NCBI GenBank assembly: GCA_905178155.1
Contig: CAJINV010000005.1
Location: forward strand, 545,715 to 609,714
Length of the DNA stretch: 64,000 nucleotides
Direction: 5' to 3'
From: Amoebophrya sp. A120
Taxonomy: Eukaryota > Sar > Dinophyceae > Syndiniales > Amoebophryaceae
Shown piece by piece: positions 1 to 11,420 of this stretch. The position numbers and the translations under genes were made by a program. The notes under the pieces are model-generated. The model was not told the origin of the DNA. It worked only from the letters and a program-made list of their open reading frames with translations, and searched no databases. How positions within the stretch are numbered: the first letter of the stretch is position 1; each line of letters opens with the position of its first letter.

Positions 1-2528
1 TGAGGAACTCCGTCGAGGCAGCCGCTTCACTCGATCTTGATTTCATCGACCCCTTCCCACTTCCGCCAGCGCTTTGCGGTCGTTTTTTCTTGGTGGACAG
101 CATCGGGATGCTATCGAGGTCGGCTGCGATCAATTCTTTGCTGTTTCGAAGTCTCGCAGAGGGGGACAGGTCCTTGTCATTGATTTTCTTAAATTTACTC
201 GCGGACAAGCTGCGCTGCCTGCTGGTCGCGTTGGTGGACGCGGGTTTCGCAGACGCCGGGCGAGATTTGCTCCTCGCGTCACCGGGGGAGGAAAGCTTCC
301 CCGTGGAGGCGGTACCGGTACCTGGGTAGATAAAATTCAATGTAGGAGTTGGGAAGTGTTTTAATTTATGTGCGCAAGCGCATCTAGTGCATGCTAGATG
401 AAATTACTTTCGTTTTATTTCGATGTCATACGTGAGCAAGCGTTGCAGCCCCTCGTACCTGTCTTCATCTCCTTCGCCTTTGGCGTGATTACGATTTGCG
501 GTTCTATCAGATTTCCATAATCGTCAAACCACTGCGCAGTGTCGGAAATGAATTCCGCGCGCTCCTCCGCCGCACTTGTCGAGCACATCACCTGCAGCGG
601 TCCATATTTCACCTTTTTCCGCTGTTGGCCTGCCGAATTGGTTCCAGATGGCCCCCCTCGTGGCGACGGTGAAGCGGAAAGCATGGTGGTTTGATCCACG
701 ATCATGTCGGGCGATGCGGGCGCACTTGCGTCTCCGTCCAACAGAACTCGTCGCTCGGAGAAAGTCCACTTTTTCGTACTTGCGTCGTAGCTTAGCATCA
801 CCTTTCGTGTCGCGTGCTGGTACCATCTTTTGTGCTGCGGCTTCTTCTTGGGGTCGGTCGCGGGAATTACCTTCTCCTTGTAGTGATAGGTGCCCTCGAC
901 GCGGGCATTCCCGGTGACAGCGACGTCGTAGGTGACGAGGGACCTGATTCGGTTTATTTGCTGCAAATCAAAAAAAAGCTGAAATGTGGTTCGGAAACAG
1001 CATGACAAAGGAAGAGGAACGAATGCGCATGGCATTTTGCAAGGGATAGAGAACAAACTACCACCAAAGCACGTTATACTTGTTTGAGATCTTCTTTTTC
1101 AGCAAGTATTTGCGGAGATCCTTCTTCACCTCTGCGCTCTGAGGAGGCCAGCTCATCGTGTCCGATAGCGGCGCTTCGATGTATTGCTGTGCAGTGCGTT
1201 TTTGATTTGAAAATTGCGCCAGACTCTTTTCTTGTCATTTTTCAGAGAGAAGCATGAGGTTCGTGGCGCAGCACAAAACTGACATAAAATATCCAGCCCT
1301 GATACCTTGAGTTTCCCGGGCTGCAGGCCCTTTTGTGCCGGTGTCCTGACTTTGAAATCCAGCAGCTTCCCTCGATCCTTCACGTCATCACCAGGCTTGT
1401 CTGGCACAGCTGCCGCTGCTGTGACGACTCCACCAACGCTGACGGACGAAGACACCGGCTGCAGGGTCATGGCTGATGAAGAAGATGCAACTGCGCTCGC
1501 GCCACCGGCGACAACGCCGGACGAAGGGACACTCGCTAATCCACTTCCCGGCGGAGCCACCATTATAGCACTGGTGGATGACGACGCAGGCGCCGAGCCC
1601 ACAACTGGTGTAGCTTTTGCAATACCGACGCTCCCTCCATAGTTGTTCATTTTCCCTGGTGGTAAGTAGCTCGGCGCCGTGACGCTGCTGCTGCTACCTG
1701 CATAGGGGTTTGTGGCGGTAGATCCGGCGTACGTGTAGGAGCTTGTCGTCACACTCGCCGTAGCTCCCGCTGACATGCTCGGTGGCCGGTAAACGGAAGG
1801 TGCGGGCGTGGAGGAGGCCGAAGCAGTGCCTCCTGGTATTATCTCCTCTGGAATTGCATCCAAAGAGGAACTGCCGGCAGCAGCTGGCGGTGCCGGTGCG
1901 GCTGCCGCCGTGTATGCCGACGGTGGCGGCGGTGCCGCGTAGGTGGACGCTGTGATTGCGCCAGGTGTGTACGACGAACCGGTTGCTGGTTTGTAAATCG
2001 ATGAGGACGAAGATGACGATGTTCCTGCGCTCCCATAGCCCCCTGCTGTGAAGGACGTGCTACCTCCAGTCGCTGAGGAAGCATAATTACCAACTGAAGA
2101 AGCTGTTGCCGTAATGCCGCCGGGTCTGTACCCAGTTGTGATCCCACTTACGCTAGGAACAGATGCAGAACTTGAAGCCGCGGGGCGAAGTCCGGTGAGG
2201 CCGCTGGTGTAGGAAGTTGGGCCGGAAGTTGATGAAGACGAGGCGGATCCGCTGGGAGTAGCTGTTGTGGCAAGATTCGTATTTTCTTCAGATTGAAATA
2301 AACATAAACAAAGCCGATTGCAGATTCATATCAATGTGAAAGAAAAATGTAGTGACGTATTTGACTTTGTGAATGATCAACGGACTACTTCGCAAGTGCT
2401 ACAACACAAGATTGTCGAGCAGTACGCTTTGCAAGGCTTCCCGCGAGGCCTCCAGGCATTCCGCTCAAGGAGGATCCACCGGGAGGTCCCAGCCCACTGG
2501 GAATGCTACTTGTGAAGTTTTTCTTCAT
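1..2528 (-). CDS. Low-complexity Ser/Thr/Ala/Gly-rich protein, 3' end beyond window
   Basis: Five exons can be joined with GT-AG introns and consistent phase: 2528-2426, 2285-1306, 1186-1080, 943-432 and 321-1, which runs off the left edge still open. The start is the ATG at 2528. The N-terminal two thirds are low complexity (Gly/Ser/Tyr/Thr/Pro-rich with Ala runs) and probably disordered. A more ordered, charged region follows, beginning near the motif MSWPPQSAEVKKDL and containing a WYQHATRKVML stretch, then another Ser/Lys-rich tail. The join from 432 to 321 avoids a stop at 415 and keeps phase (TCA C / GT ACC), so the stop at 415 is probably intronic. I recognise no family, and the function is unknown. 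Intron calls are inference from sequence only. Confidence 0.6.
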
Positions 2529-5500
2529 CGTTTTGTCCTTTTAGACAAGTAGTTTGAAACTCCACTACAGCTCTACGCCGACATTCCGAACGAAAATTAT
2601 CAGGAGGGCCTCTTCATCTGCAAGCCATTTTTTTGTCAGGACTTCATCTGCGACGATTTGGCTCACTTATTCTCGCTTGAAAGCTGCAACATAAACGTCA
2701 CACACGAAGACGATGAGGATGATAAGAAAGGAGAAAAAATAAAAGAACCTTTCTCATCAACGACACCTCACGTCATCGGCTCCCTGCCTTTACCTCCTCT
2801 CGATTTACCAGCCACAATTTTGCACTCCACGACCTCATTTCAATCTCAAAATGCCAAACCTCTCGCCACTCACAACACGTGAGCACCCCAACACCTCATT
2901 GTCTCATTCAAAGTTTGCTCGCATTCGTTGCCTTGAAGTTCAAGCCTGGCCATGTTGCTCAGACTTGCAGCGACATTCCGTTGCTTTTATACAGCAGAGA
3001 GAACAAGAACCTTGTGTACAAGATGCACCAGAGGTGGAGGCCAATGACTGAACAACACCGCTCCGGGCGCTGCGCTGCCACCTGTGTGAGCGCGGCAACC
3101 TCGGTCTACTTACTTCTGAAGCCAAACTGGTGGGGCCGAGCGAGCGAGGGGCAAGAAGCAGGCTGCGCCCGTCCGAACGAAAACTGACGGCGCGCCCCTC
3201 CTCTGATCGGGCAACGCCCAGCCGCAATTGTGCGCGGGCGCCGCACACACACACACGGCCACCAAGCGGGGCCAGCGGGGCCAGGCCGTTGCACGGCCGA
3301 CAAACAATAGCAGAAGAGTTTATAGAATCCCGGGTCCCAGGGTAGGGAGGACCAGGGAGGGGATTTTGCTATATAAAACCGAAAACCGAAAACCGAAAAA
3401 TCATAAAAACCCCAATCGCGGCGGTATGATGCTCTTTAACAATTTGCGCGAGTTTTCCATGCGGAATATACTCAATCTCCATGGTAGTGCGATGTCGGGA
3501 ATGCGGCGACAAAAGACAAAGCTATAAGGCGACGCGATGGCAGAGGCAAAGCTACCCTACAAACGGACCGCGCAAAGCTTTTCAAAAATATTTCAACAAT
3601 AAATTTCCAGCACATACACAAAGTTTGCCCCTGATCCACATCCAACCGCCCCGGGCTTTGGACTGTTTTCTCCCCCGCGGGTTAGGCACCCTGCCCGCAT
3701 TAGTTCCAAGGTCTTTACTCCCGTGCCACGCCGTCATGACTAAATAATGGCTATGCCTATTGAGTAATGTTCTGCAGGACACGGCGGCGCGGCGACCGAT
3801 AAAGGAAAAGCAAGACCAAGACCCACGGCCCCTCTGGACCCGAACTACGCGAGAGGGCCCAGAGAAAGCCGCGCGCGGCAGGCCGGGCACGGCCCGCCCG
3901 GCTGTCACAACGGTGCCCATAGCATGGGCGCGCACATGGGGTGGATGCCCGGGCCGAGGCCCACTGCCGCCCAACTTTTGGCGGGCCCCACCCCTGCTCT
4001 TTTTGCCAGTCTCCTCATTAGGGCGGCGGCATGCAGCTTCTCTGCTCCATCCTTCCTCGGGCCCTCGCCGGCAGTTCGGCCGCCGAGCTGGTTTGCCTGC
4101 GTGGGTGCGTGCCCACCGCCATTGCGACCGACCGGGCGAAGTCAGTCAGTCCAGTGGGCAAAATAAGTGGCGCCACCCTTCCTGCGGGCCCCTTCGCCCA
4201 CGCACGCCTGTCCTGGGGCCGGCCCCTTTTTCGTGCCCGCCCGCGCGGGCGGGGCGCGCCACGCAGGCAGTTTCTGGCTAGGGCGCGGGCGGTACACCCG
4301 CACGCCGAGTGCGTGGGACACACGCACGGGCCGGGCAATACAAGGAGCGAAGGCCCGGGGCCCCCGGCGAAATGGACGGGCGCGCGCCGGGGCGGACGGA
4401 GGCGGGCCAACAGGCCGCCTGGCTGCCCCGAAGCACAAGGCCGGCCAAAAGACTGCCATGGGGCGGCGCGGAGGGCAGGGCAGAAGCGAAAGCCGCCGGG
4501 GCGGGCTCGGACGGCAAAGGGCAGACTGGCCCGCCTCCCTGGCCGCGCTCTGCGGCGCACCCTTTCCCCGGGGCGGGCCAACGCCTCCAATATGCGGGCG
4601 CGCCTCCCGTGCGGCGGGCCCGGGCAGACGCACCAACGCGGAGGCCGCAAGGCGGGCCCCCCCGTTCTTCTTTTTTCTGGAAAAACTGGAAAGAGCACGG
4701 CAGGGGCCTCCCGAATATCTCCCCGAAGCCTTCCCAAAATTTTCCAAAGCCAATAGAATGAAAAGCCAACGCAGAAAACACCCGGCGCCCCCTTGAAATA
4801 CTTTCTTTCGGAAGCACTCACTGCGCTGGGCCGCGGCGGGCCAAAGCCGCCCGGAGCCATTCCGGACCCCATCCCCAGCGAGCATAGCTACAAAAGAAGC
4901 CCGCGCCTATGCCGGGGCGGGAATGGAACACCACCAGCCCCCCTAGCCCGCCCGAATGAAATAGCCGCCGGGGCCTTGGGGCGACCGCGGGCGGTCGCTC
5001 GGGTTGGGCCGGGCGCTGCGCACAAGGCCGCGGAGGCCAGAGAGACGCTTGCCGCTTGCGGCCGGCCGCAAGAAGCCTCCGGGCTTCGCGCGCAAAAGCC
5101 AGCGGGCGCCGGGCCCCCGGCGCGCGGCTGTTCTTTCACTCTGCAACAAAAAACCGGCGGGGGGGCCTGGCCCGGGCAACTTCTAACGACCCACCCAAAG
5201 GGCGGCGCGGCCCACCCGGGGTGGCGCAGGGGCCAAAGCCCGGGCCCAGTCAAAAGCTAGCGCAGGGGGGGCCTTAGCCCCCGCCCCCGAGTTGCTTCGC
5301 CCGCGATCGCCAAAGAGCCGCAATACCCTACAGCACCAACGGACGCACCCACTGGCGCCGCGGCAAGGTCAGCGGGAGGTATTTGCGTGCGCCCGCTGCC
5401 ATCCTGGCTCCTGGGCCAAGTCGCCTCCCCGCCGGCCTGCCATTTTGCCCGGTCGCGGGCGACCTCACTCGCGGGACGGACCTCCCGAAGGCTGGCCTGC

Positions 5501-6100
5501 AAAAACCGCGCGGGGCCCCGCCTTGCCACAACGCCCCCGCCCCGCGCTGCTCTGCCAACATCGCGCGCGCGGGGCGCTGGTGACCCCAAAAGGGCCACCG
5601 ACACAACAAAGGGAGCGGGCGCCCCTGGGCATGGCGAAAAGCGCAAGACCCACGAAGGGCAGCCCTTTCGGTGTTTGTACTTAGTGCCAGGCGGCTCCAA
5701 ATAAAATTGGGCCCGGCGGCGCGCCACGCCGGAGTGTCTTCCCAATGCCAAACGCGACGCGAGCTGGGCAGCCGAGGACACGGCACGCACAAACGGCGCC
5801 CCGGCTGGCGGGCAACAGACACGCCAAGAGCTTGGGGCTTTGGAAACTTTTTGGAAAGTGGGTGGGGAACTTGCGCTACCTAACAGGGGTCGCCACTTGT
5901 GCGCCCCTTGCTCTGCGCCATGCTCTACGAACAGAGAGCGCGTCTGGATTCAGCTCCCGGGAGCGAAGTCCAGCCTTCCTCCCTCGGACCCAACTCCCGG
6001 CGAAAACTGCACGGCGGCGCGACTTTTGGCGCCTGAGTTTTATGGCTATGGCGCTCGCCTGCGTGGCAGCTTGCCAAAGTCAACGGCTGGCAAGCTGTAG
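2529..6100. other. Gene-free stretch with GC-rich island (about 3050-6000)
   Basis: From 2529 to about 3050 I see no convincing gene. From about 3050 to 6000 the sequence becomes very GC-rich, dense in GGCC, GGGCCC and GCGC words, with a CA dinucleotide run near 3240. Long open frames exist on both strands here, but their translations are Arg/Ala/Pro/Gly-rich in every frame, as expected of GC-rich DNA that lacks stop codons by composition. I support no gene. A purine-rich box near 3320-3375 recurs in inverse orientation near 7830-7895. Confidence 0.6.
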
Positions 6101-6129
6101 CGCACAAATGAGGCTGAGGGGCCAAGGAA

Positions 6130-7760
6130 GTGCGAAGCTGTTGAAGTGGCTTTCTCAACTCTCAGTAGCTTTATTCTCCTTCGTTTCTGCGTTACAAATG
6201 CAGAAATGAAGGACAAAAGAAACGCGAAGAGCTTTCTCCTGTCCTTCGTTTCTGCGTTACAAATTGCCATCATGATTGGCAAGCTGTAGCGCAGAAATGA
6301 AGGGCAAACTATTGAAGTGGCTACTCCAACTGTCCTCCATCGGAAGAAAGTTGAAAAAGTAGCCACTTCGATAACAACTGCATGACAAATTGCCACAGTA
6401 GTGGCAGTTGTTGAAATTGAACAACAACGCAAACGCGTTCAAATTATAGCCACTGCAGCAAGAATTATCTGTGTTGTTGTTCAGTTTGCAACTTGTCACG
6501 CAGCTTTTGATGAAGTGGCCACTTCAACTCTCCACCAGAGTGTCGTGAGCAGCTGCGCGACACGTTGCAAACTGAAGCTGGACAACGACGCCAATTGTTG
6601 AAGTGGCTATGTCAACAATTTGCGTCGTGTGCGAGCAAAAATTGTGAAAGTGGCCACTTCAGCAGTTCGGGTTCTGCGAATTGTTGAAGTGGCCACTTCA
6701 GCAATTCGGGTTGTGCAAAATGTTGAAATGGCCACTTCAACAAAACCCGAATTGCTGAAGTGGCCACTTCAACACTTTGCACAATTATTTCAACAATTTG
6801 CACAACGCAAATTGTTGAAATAGCCATTTCAACAATTTGCACAACCCAAATTGTTGAAGTGGCCACTTCAACAATTTGGGTTGTGCAAAGTGTTGAAATG
6901 GCCATTTCAACAATTCGGGTTCTGCGAATTGTTGAAATGGCCACTTCAACAATTCGGGTTCTGCGAATTGTTGAAGTGGCCAGTTCAACAATTCGGGTTG
7001 TGCAAAATGTTGAAATGGCCACTTCAACAATTCGGGTTCTGCGAATTGTTGAAGTGGCCACTTCAACAATTCGGGTTGTGCAAAATGTTGAAATGGCCAT
7101 TTCAACAATTCGGGTTCTGCGAATTGTTGAAATGGCCACTTCAACAGTTCGGGTTGTGCAAAGTGTTGAAATGGCCATTTCAACAATTCGGGTTCTGCGA
7201 ATTGTTGAAATAATTCGGGTCGTGCAAAATGTTGAAATGGCCATTTCAACAATTGCAATTTAGGGTTTTGTTGAAATGGCCATTTCAACACTTTGCACAG
7301 CCCGAATTTTTGAAATCATGGCCACTTCAACAATTCGCAGAACCCGAATTGTTGAAGTGGCCACTTTCGCAATTTTTGTTCAATTTCAATAAATTGTCAC
7401 TATTGTGGCAATTTGTCATGCGCTTGCTATTCAAATGGCTACCTCAACTCTCCGCGAAGTTGAAGTAGCCACTTCAACACAAGCTGCGTGACACGTTGCA
7501 AACCCAAGCCGAACAACAACAAGAACGCAAATTGTTGAAGTGACTACTTCAAAAATTTGCACAGCGCAAGTTTTTGAAGTGGCAACTTCAACAGTTTGCC
7601 TGTGCGAATTGAAGTAGCCACCTCCATAACAACTGCGTGACAAGTTGTAAACTGAACAACAACGCAAACTGTTGAAGTGGCTACTTCAGCAATTTACTGC
7701 GTCGCTGTTCAATTTCGTCACGCAGTTGTTATTGGTATGGCTATCAGAAAGCTGAAGGGG
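6130..7760. repeat. Palindromic minisatellite, 39-bp unit, with degenerate flanks
   Basis: The core, about 6650-7360, is a tandem array whose unit is a perfect 24-bp palindrome (TTGTTGAAGTGG followed by its reverse complement, with frequent A/G change at one position). It is joined by a spacer of the type TTCGGGTTCTGCGAA or TTCGGGTTGTGCAAAA. The usual period is 39 bp, i.e. 13 codons, so reading frames stay open on both strands and encode 13-residue repeats; these are shadows, not genes. From 6130 to 6650 and from 7370 to 7760 the same palindrome occurs in decayed, irregular form, pointing to an array that grew in the middle. Confidence 0.9.
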
Positions 7761-8785
7761 CCTTGGCTTGAAAGTTCGCCATGCCATCGGTGAACACATT
7801 TTTAAAAAATGCCCGATGCTTTTTCTATATAGACGCGAACGCTCCTCCCTGGTCCTCCCTGGTCCTCCAGGGTCCTCCCTACTCCCTGTCTATAAATTTC
7901 TCTGCAATAGACACCAAACGCCTCCCAAGGGCCCCAGGCCGCTGCGCTTTTCTGTGTCGTGGAAGGATGGGGGCAGTCGCTGCGGCCCCCAATGCATGGC
8001 GGCCGCCCGCGGCCCGGCCCCGGGCCCAGCGGCCAAACAGATCTGCCCATGGCGCCCCGCCAAGCTGTCCAAAAAGCCACAACGCGGGCCCCGCTCCCCG
8101 GCCTCTATCTTCGACGTCGCCCAGGCGCTCTCTGCGAGTACACAAACTCGCAGAGCCGCTCCGCCACGTGTCCGGCGCTGCCCCGAATGCCACTGGGTCG
8201 CGTAGATTCCACTGGCGACACCCATGCAGAAGGTGAAGGGTCCGGCTTTCCGCCGTTGATGGCCAAACGAAAACACGGCGCCACCAATGGCCCGGCTGTC
8301 GGTCCTCTTTCGGCTGTTGCTCCGCCGGCCCGCATGTGGTATGATCCATGCAACTGCTTGCGACCCAGGCCCGCGGGGTCGCCAGGCACTGCGCTCATGT
8401 GCGCCGCCCGGGCTTCACGTCTGTCGACACACAGCCACCGGCGACGCGGAAAGCTACCAAGAAGTTCACAAGAAGCGCTTCATTTTTTTGGATCTCGCTC
8501 TGTCCTCTGAACATTGCTTGTGGCACTGAGGCTCTCGAGAAACGTCGGACACTCAAGATTGAAACGCATAGCAGGACTTTTCTTTTGCTGCATGTCTCAA
8601 GTCCTCCTCGAAGATGAAACTCGCCGCCAGTTCGGAACAGCGACGCCTTCTCAGCCAAACACAAACTAGAGGGAAGTTCGAACACATGCAGGCAGAAACC
8701 ACGCGTAACAATATTCTGTGACTGTTGAAATTAGAGACTAGCTCGAATACGAGCGTCTAAACCTCAAAGAATGGACTTCAGGATG
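7761..8785. other. Gene-free stretch with GC-rich block (7890-8450)
   Basis: The stretch begins with the inverse copy of the purine-rich box (7826-7895, repeated CTCCCTGGTC on the plus strand) and continues as GC-rich DNA to about 8450. After that, composition returns to normal before the 3' end of the next gene. Frames are open in several phases at once with Arg/Pro/Gly/Ala-rich translations, so no gene is supported. Confidence 0.6.
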
Positions 8786-11420
8786 TCAAGACAGCAGTTC
8801 TAACGGTCGCAAAAGTTTCCAGGAGTTGTCCTCTGTAGGTTGCTCGTGTCGTCCCACTCTAGTTGCAGTGCTTGTAGAATTTGCGTTCGCCGTAGCTTCT
8901 ACTTCAGAAGCCGGGTCATACTGTTTCGCAAGTTGTCTCAACGCGGCTCCGACAGTGTTGTTCCGCTTGCCGTGCTGAGTTCGCTCGTTCGGATCCGGCA
9001 CTCGCTCGCTTCCATATTGCTCGTGGTGACCTCCACCGCCGAGGTATTGCGCATCGGCATCGTCGTGGGTTTCTCCAGCATGATCATCTCCCAGCAGTTC
9101 TTCGCCATTCGCGTCTCGCTGCGTTGCGGGAACCAGCGGTGAGTCAATTTTCGCCACCAAGTCCCGCGTGATGTCCTTGATGTTCACCCGATCGTGGATG
9201 CCGGTCGAATTATGCAAATGCGCCACACCGTACTTGTTAAAAACCCTGCTCCGCGAGTCCGTCAAATCCAGCCGCACCTCCGTCTGAAACCTCGCGCAGT
9301 CCTGCCGCAAAGCTTGCAAATCGAGGTAGAAACTCTGTTTCGCCTGCGTCCAGAAATTTTTCGCGTCGTGCTGGAGCGTTTGCTTCAACCGCAGAAATTT
9401 TACTTCCAATTCGCGGTACTTCTGATCCAGAATCACCTCTCTCTGTTGCATCTTCTTGTTCTGACTGTCAAATGCAAGCTGGAGGTCCGCGGAAAGGTGA
9501 ATCTGGGCGGTTGGGTCACCGTTGTAAGCCGTTTCGACTGCGGAAAGCGGAGACGGTACCTGTGGGGTTTTGGTGATGATGAAAGAGGTATTTGTTTTTT
9601 GTTTTCTCGTACGATTATTTGACCCATGTCTTAACACCAGAACCATCAAAGTAGACGAGGGTACGCATCCACGCAACAAATGAAAACCTAATCGTTCCAA
9701 AATATACTCTTACCACCGCCCCTCCCGTCGCCTGCAGGTAGTTCGCCGAGGAGCCGGGAAACGGGAACGCCAACTCGAGTTCCAATTGCGCCAGCCGCTC
9801 GCGCATCTTCTTGACTTCCTCCGCGACAAAGCCGGTTATTCTCGTTTCCGCTTCTTCCAGCTGCTTTTGATGGATCGTTCCGCCGTGAAGCTTCGATTGC
9901 GCCAGCGCCGCAGTGCGGAGTTCGCGGACCTGGGTCTGCAGGGAGCGGACCTCTTTCGCGTTATTTGATAGCGCCACTGTATTCTGTCCTGTTGGGTGCA
10001 GCTGCTGATGCTGGAGAGGTGACGAAGGATCTTGTCCAAGAACCACCGTGGGCGAAAGTGCTGCTCTCGTCGCATCCTCTGGATGGTTTACAATCCCTGT
10101 CTTGCTGTTGAACAACCCGAAAGGCGATAGGACTCTCGTTGCAAGCGCAGGCGAGTTTGTTTCCGCCGGGTTATTCACGCTCTCCAAAATCTTGTCAACC
10201 TCCCGGGTCGTTGTACTGGCTGACGCAAGAACTTTGTTTCCTTCCAGCGCCTCGTTGATCTTCTGCGCCATCTGCTGCAAGTCATCTTCGTACCAAACCA
10301 CCACCGGCGCAATGGCCGTTTCGATTTCGCCTAATCTGCCTTCGTAGGTTGCGCACTTCCGCAGCAAATCCTCAATCCGATTGGTGTTCACGTTTTCCTT
10401 CAGTTCCAGCCGGCTCTCCAGGTCGTCAACTCTTTCGAGAAGCTGCGTGTGAGCAGAATCATGGCTAGCACGATCAGGCTGATGAAGTAGGTCCGTGCCA
10501 GTTCCTGCGAAGGCGGAGGAAGATGACGCTCCTTCCAACCCGTGGCTTTCGACCTTCTGGATTCTCGCGAGGAGCTCCGCGACGCGTCCTCCAGTTGTCT
10601 CTCCTTCTTCACGAAATAAAGCGTCCTTCAACAACTGTTGAGAAGATTCGCTGGTCTTCACTTCCAATTGCTTCTGGATTTCCGCTCGCACAAACTCCGT
10701 TGTCGTTAAATCCACGATCTGCGCCACCTTGCTGTCCAACTCCGCCGCGAACTTCGTTTCCATCACAGCAACCCTCTCTTCCACCTCTCGAGCCACAGTA
10801 GCCGCAACGACGTCCGCAAGCTTCTGCTCCACGTTTTCGCGGATGATCTGCTCGATCGTCCCGTCGTAGATCCCATCGAGCTTTTTTCCCACGACCTGCA
10901 GCGTGATTCGGAGCGAATTCTTGATCTCCTTGACGTAGTTCTGGAGAAATTCCAGCAACGGCTCAGGAATCGTTTTGCTCGCAATTTCCAGTGCGCGGAT
11001 CGCAAATTCCTGTTCCCGCTGCCTGTTGTCGAGCGACTGGAGGTTTCTTTTGAGTTCCTTCTGCTGCAAATACAGTCCCCGGACAATCTCACCCTCCTCG
11101 CTGTGCAGAAAGGCATCTTCGAGGTGCTGCTGATGCTTCGATTTTCTGTTCGCGGCGGAAGGGCTTCGGCTATGCTGACTGGCGGTTCTGGAACTGCTAC
11201 CAGCTGCACCTGGTCCTCTTCGGAGGATCGGGACGCGACCGTGACCATCCTCTGTGGGGGTGGTCGTGGGGTGCCCATGCCGGTCATATTTGTAGGGGCT
11301 GTGCTCGTGCTGCGTCGGCGATTCCTTGGTCGATACGGCGGGCGAGTGAGAGTGCCCGCGTGCTCTGGGGCGGTGGAAGCTGCTCGCTGCTGGGGGATGG
11401 GGATGATTTGCCGTGGACAT
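8786..11420 (-). CDS. Coiled-coil protein, 826 aa, two exons
   Basis: Exon 1 is 11420-9714 and exon 2 is 9559-8786. The 154-bp intron has a clean GT (GTAAGAG) and AG (CCCCACAG) and is phase 0. The start is the ATG at 11420. The first 110 residues are His/Pro/Ser-rich and probably disordered. From about residue 115 to 330 the protein is Glu/Lys/Gln-rich with heptad-like spacing, as in long coiled coils, and there are further helical stretches to residue 700. The C-terminal 120 residues are polar. Length and layout resemble structural coiled-coil proteins of cytoskeleton or basal body, but no diagnostic motif is visible, so the function is unknown. The 1063-aa gene at 42076-45418 has a similar build; I cannot say whether they are related. 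Confidence 0.85.

Noticed and set aside
4018-5822. Several 150-280-codon frames on both strands
   Set aside because: Same reason: open by GC composition, mutually overlapping, no domain or splice logic.
6612-7291. Open frames encoding 13-residue repeats on both strands
   Set aside because: The 39-bp minisatellite period keeps all phases open; these are products of the repeat, not genes.
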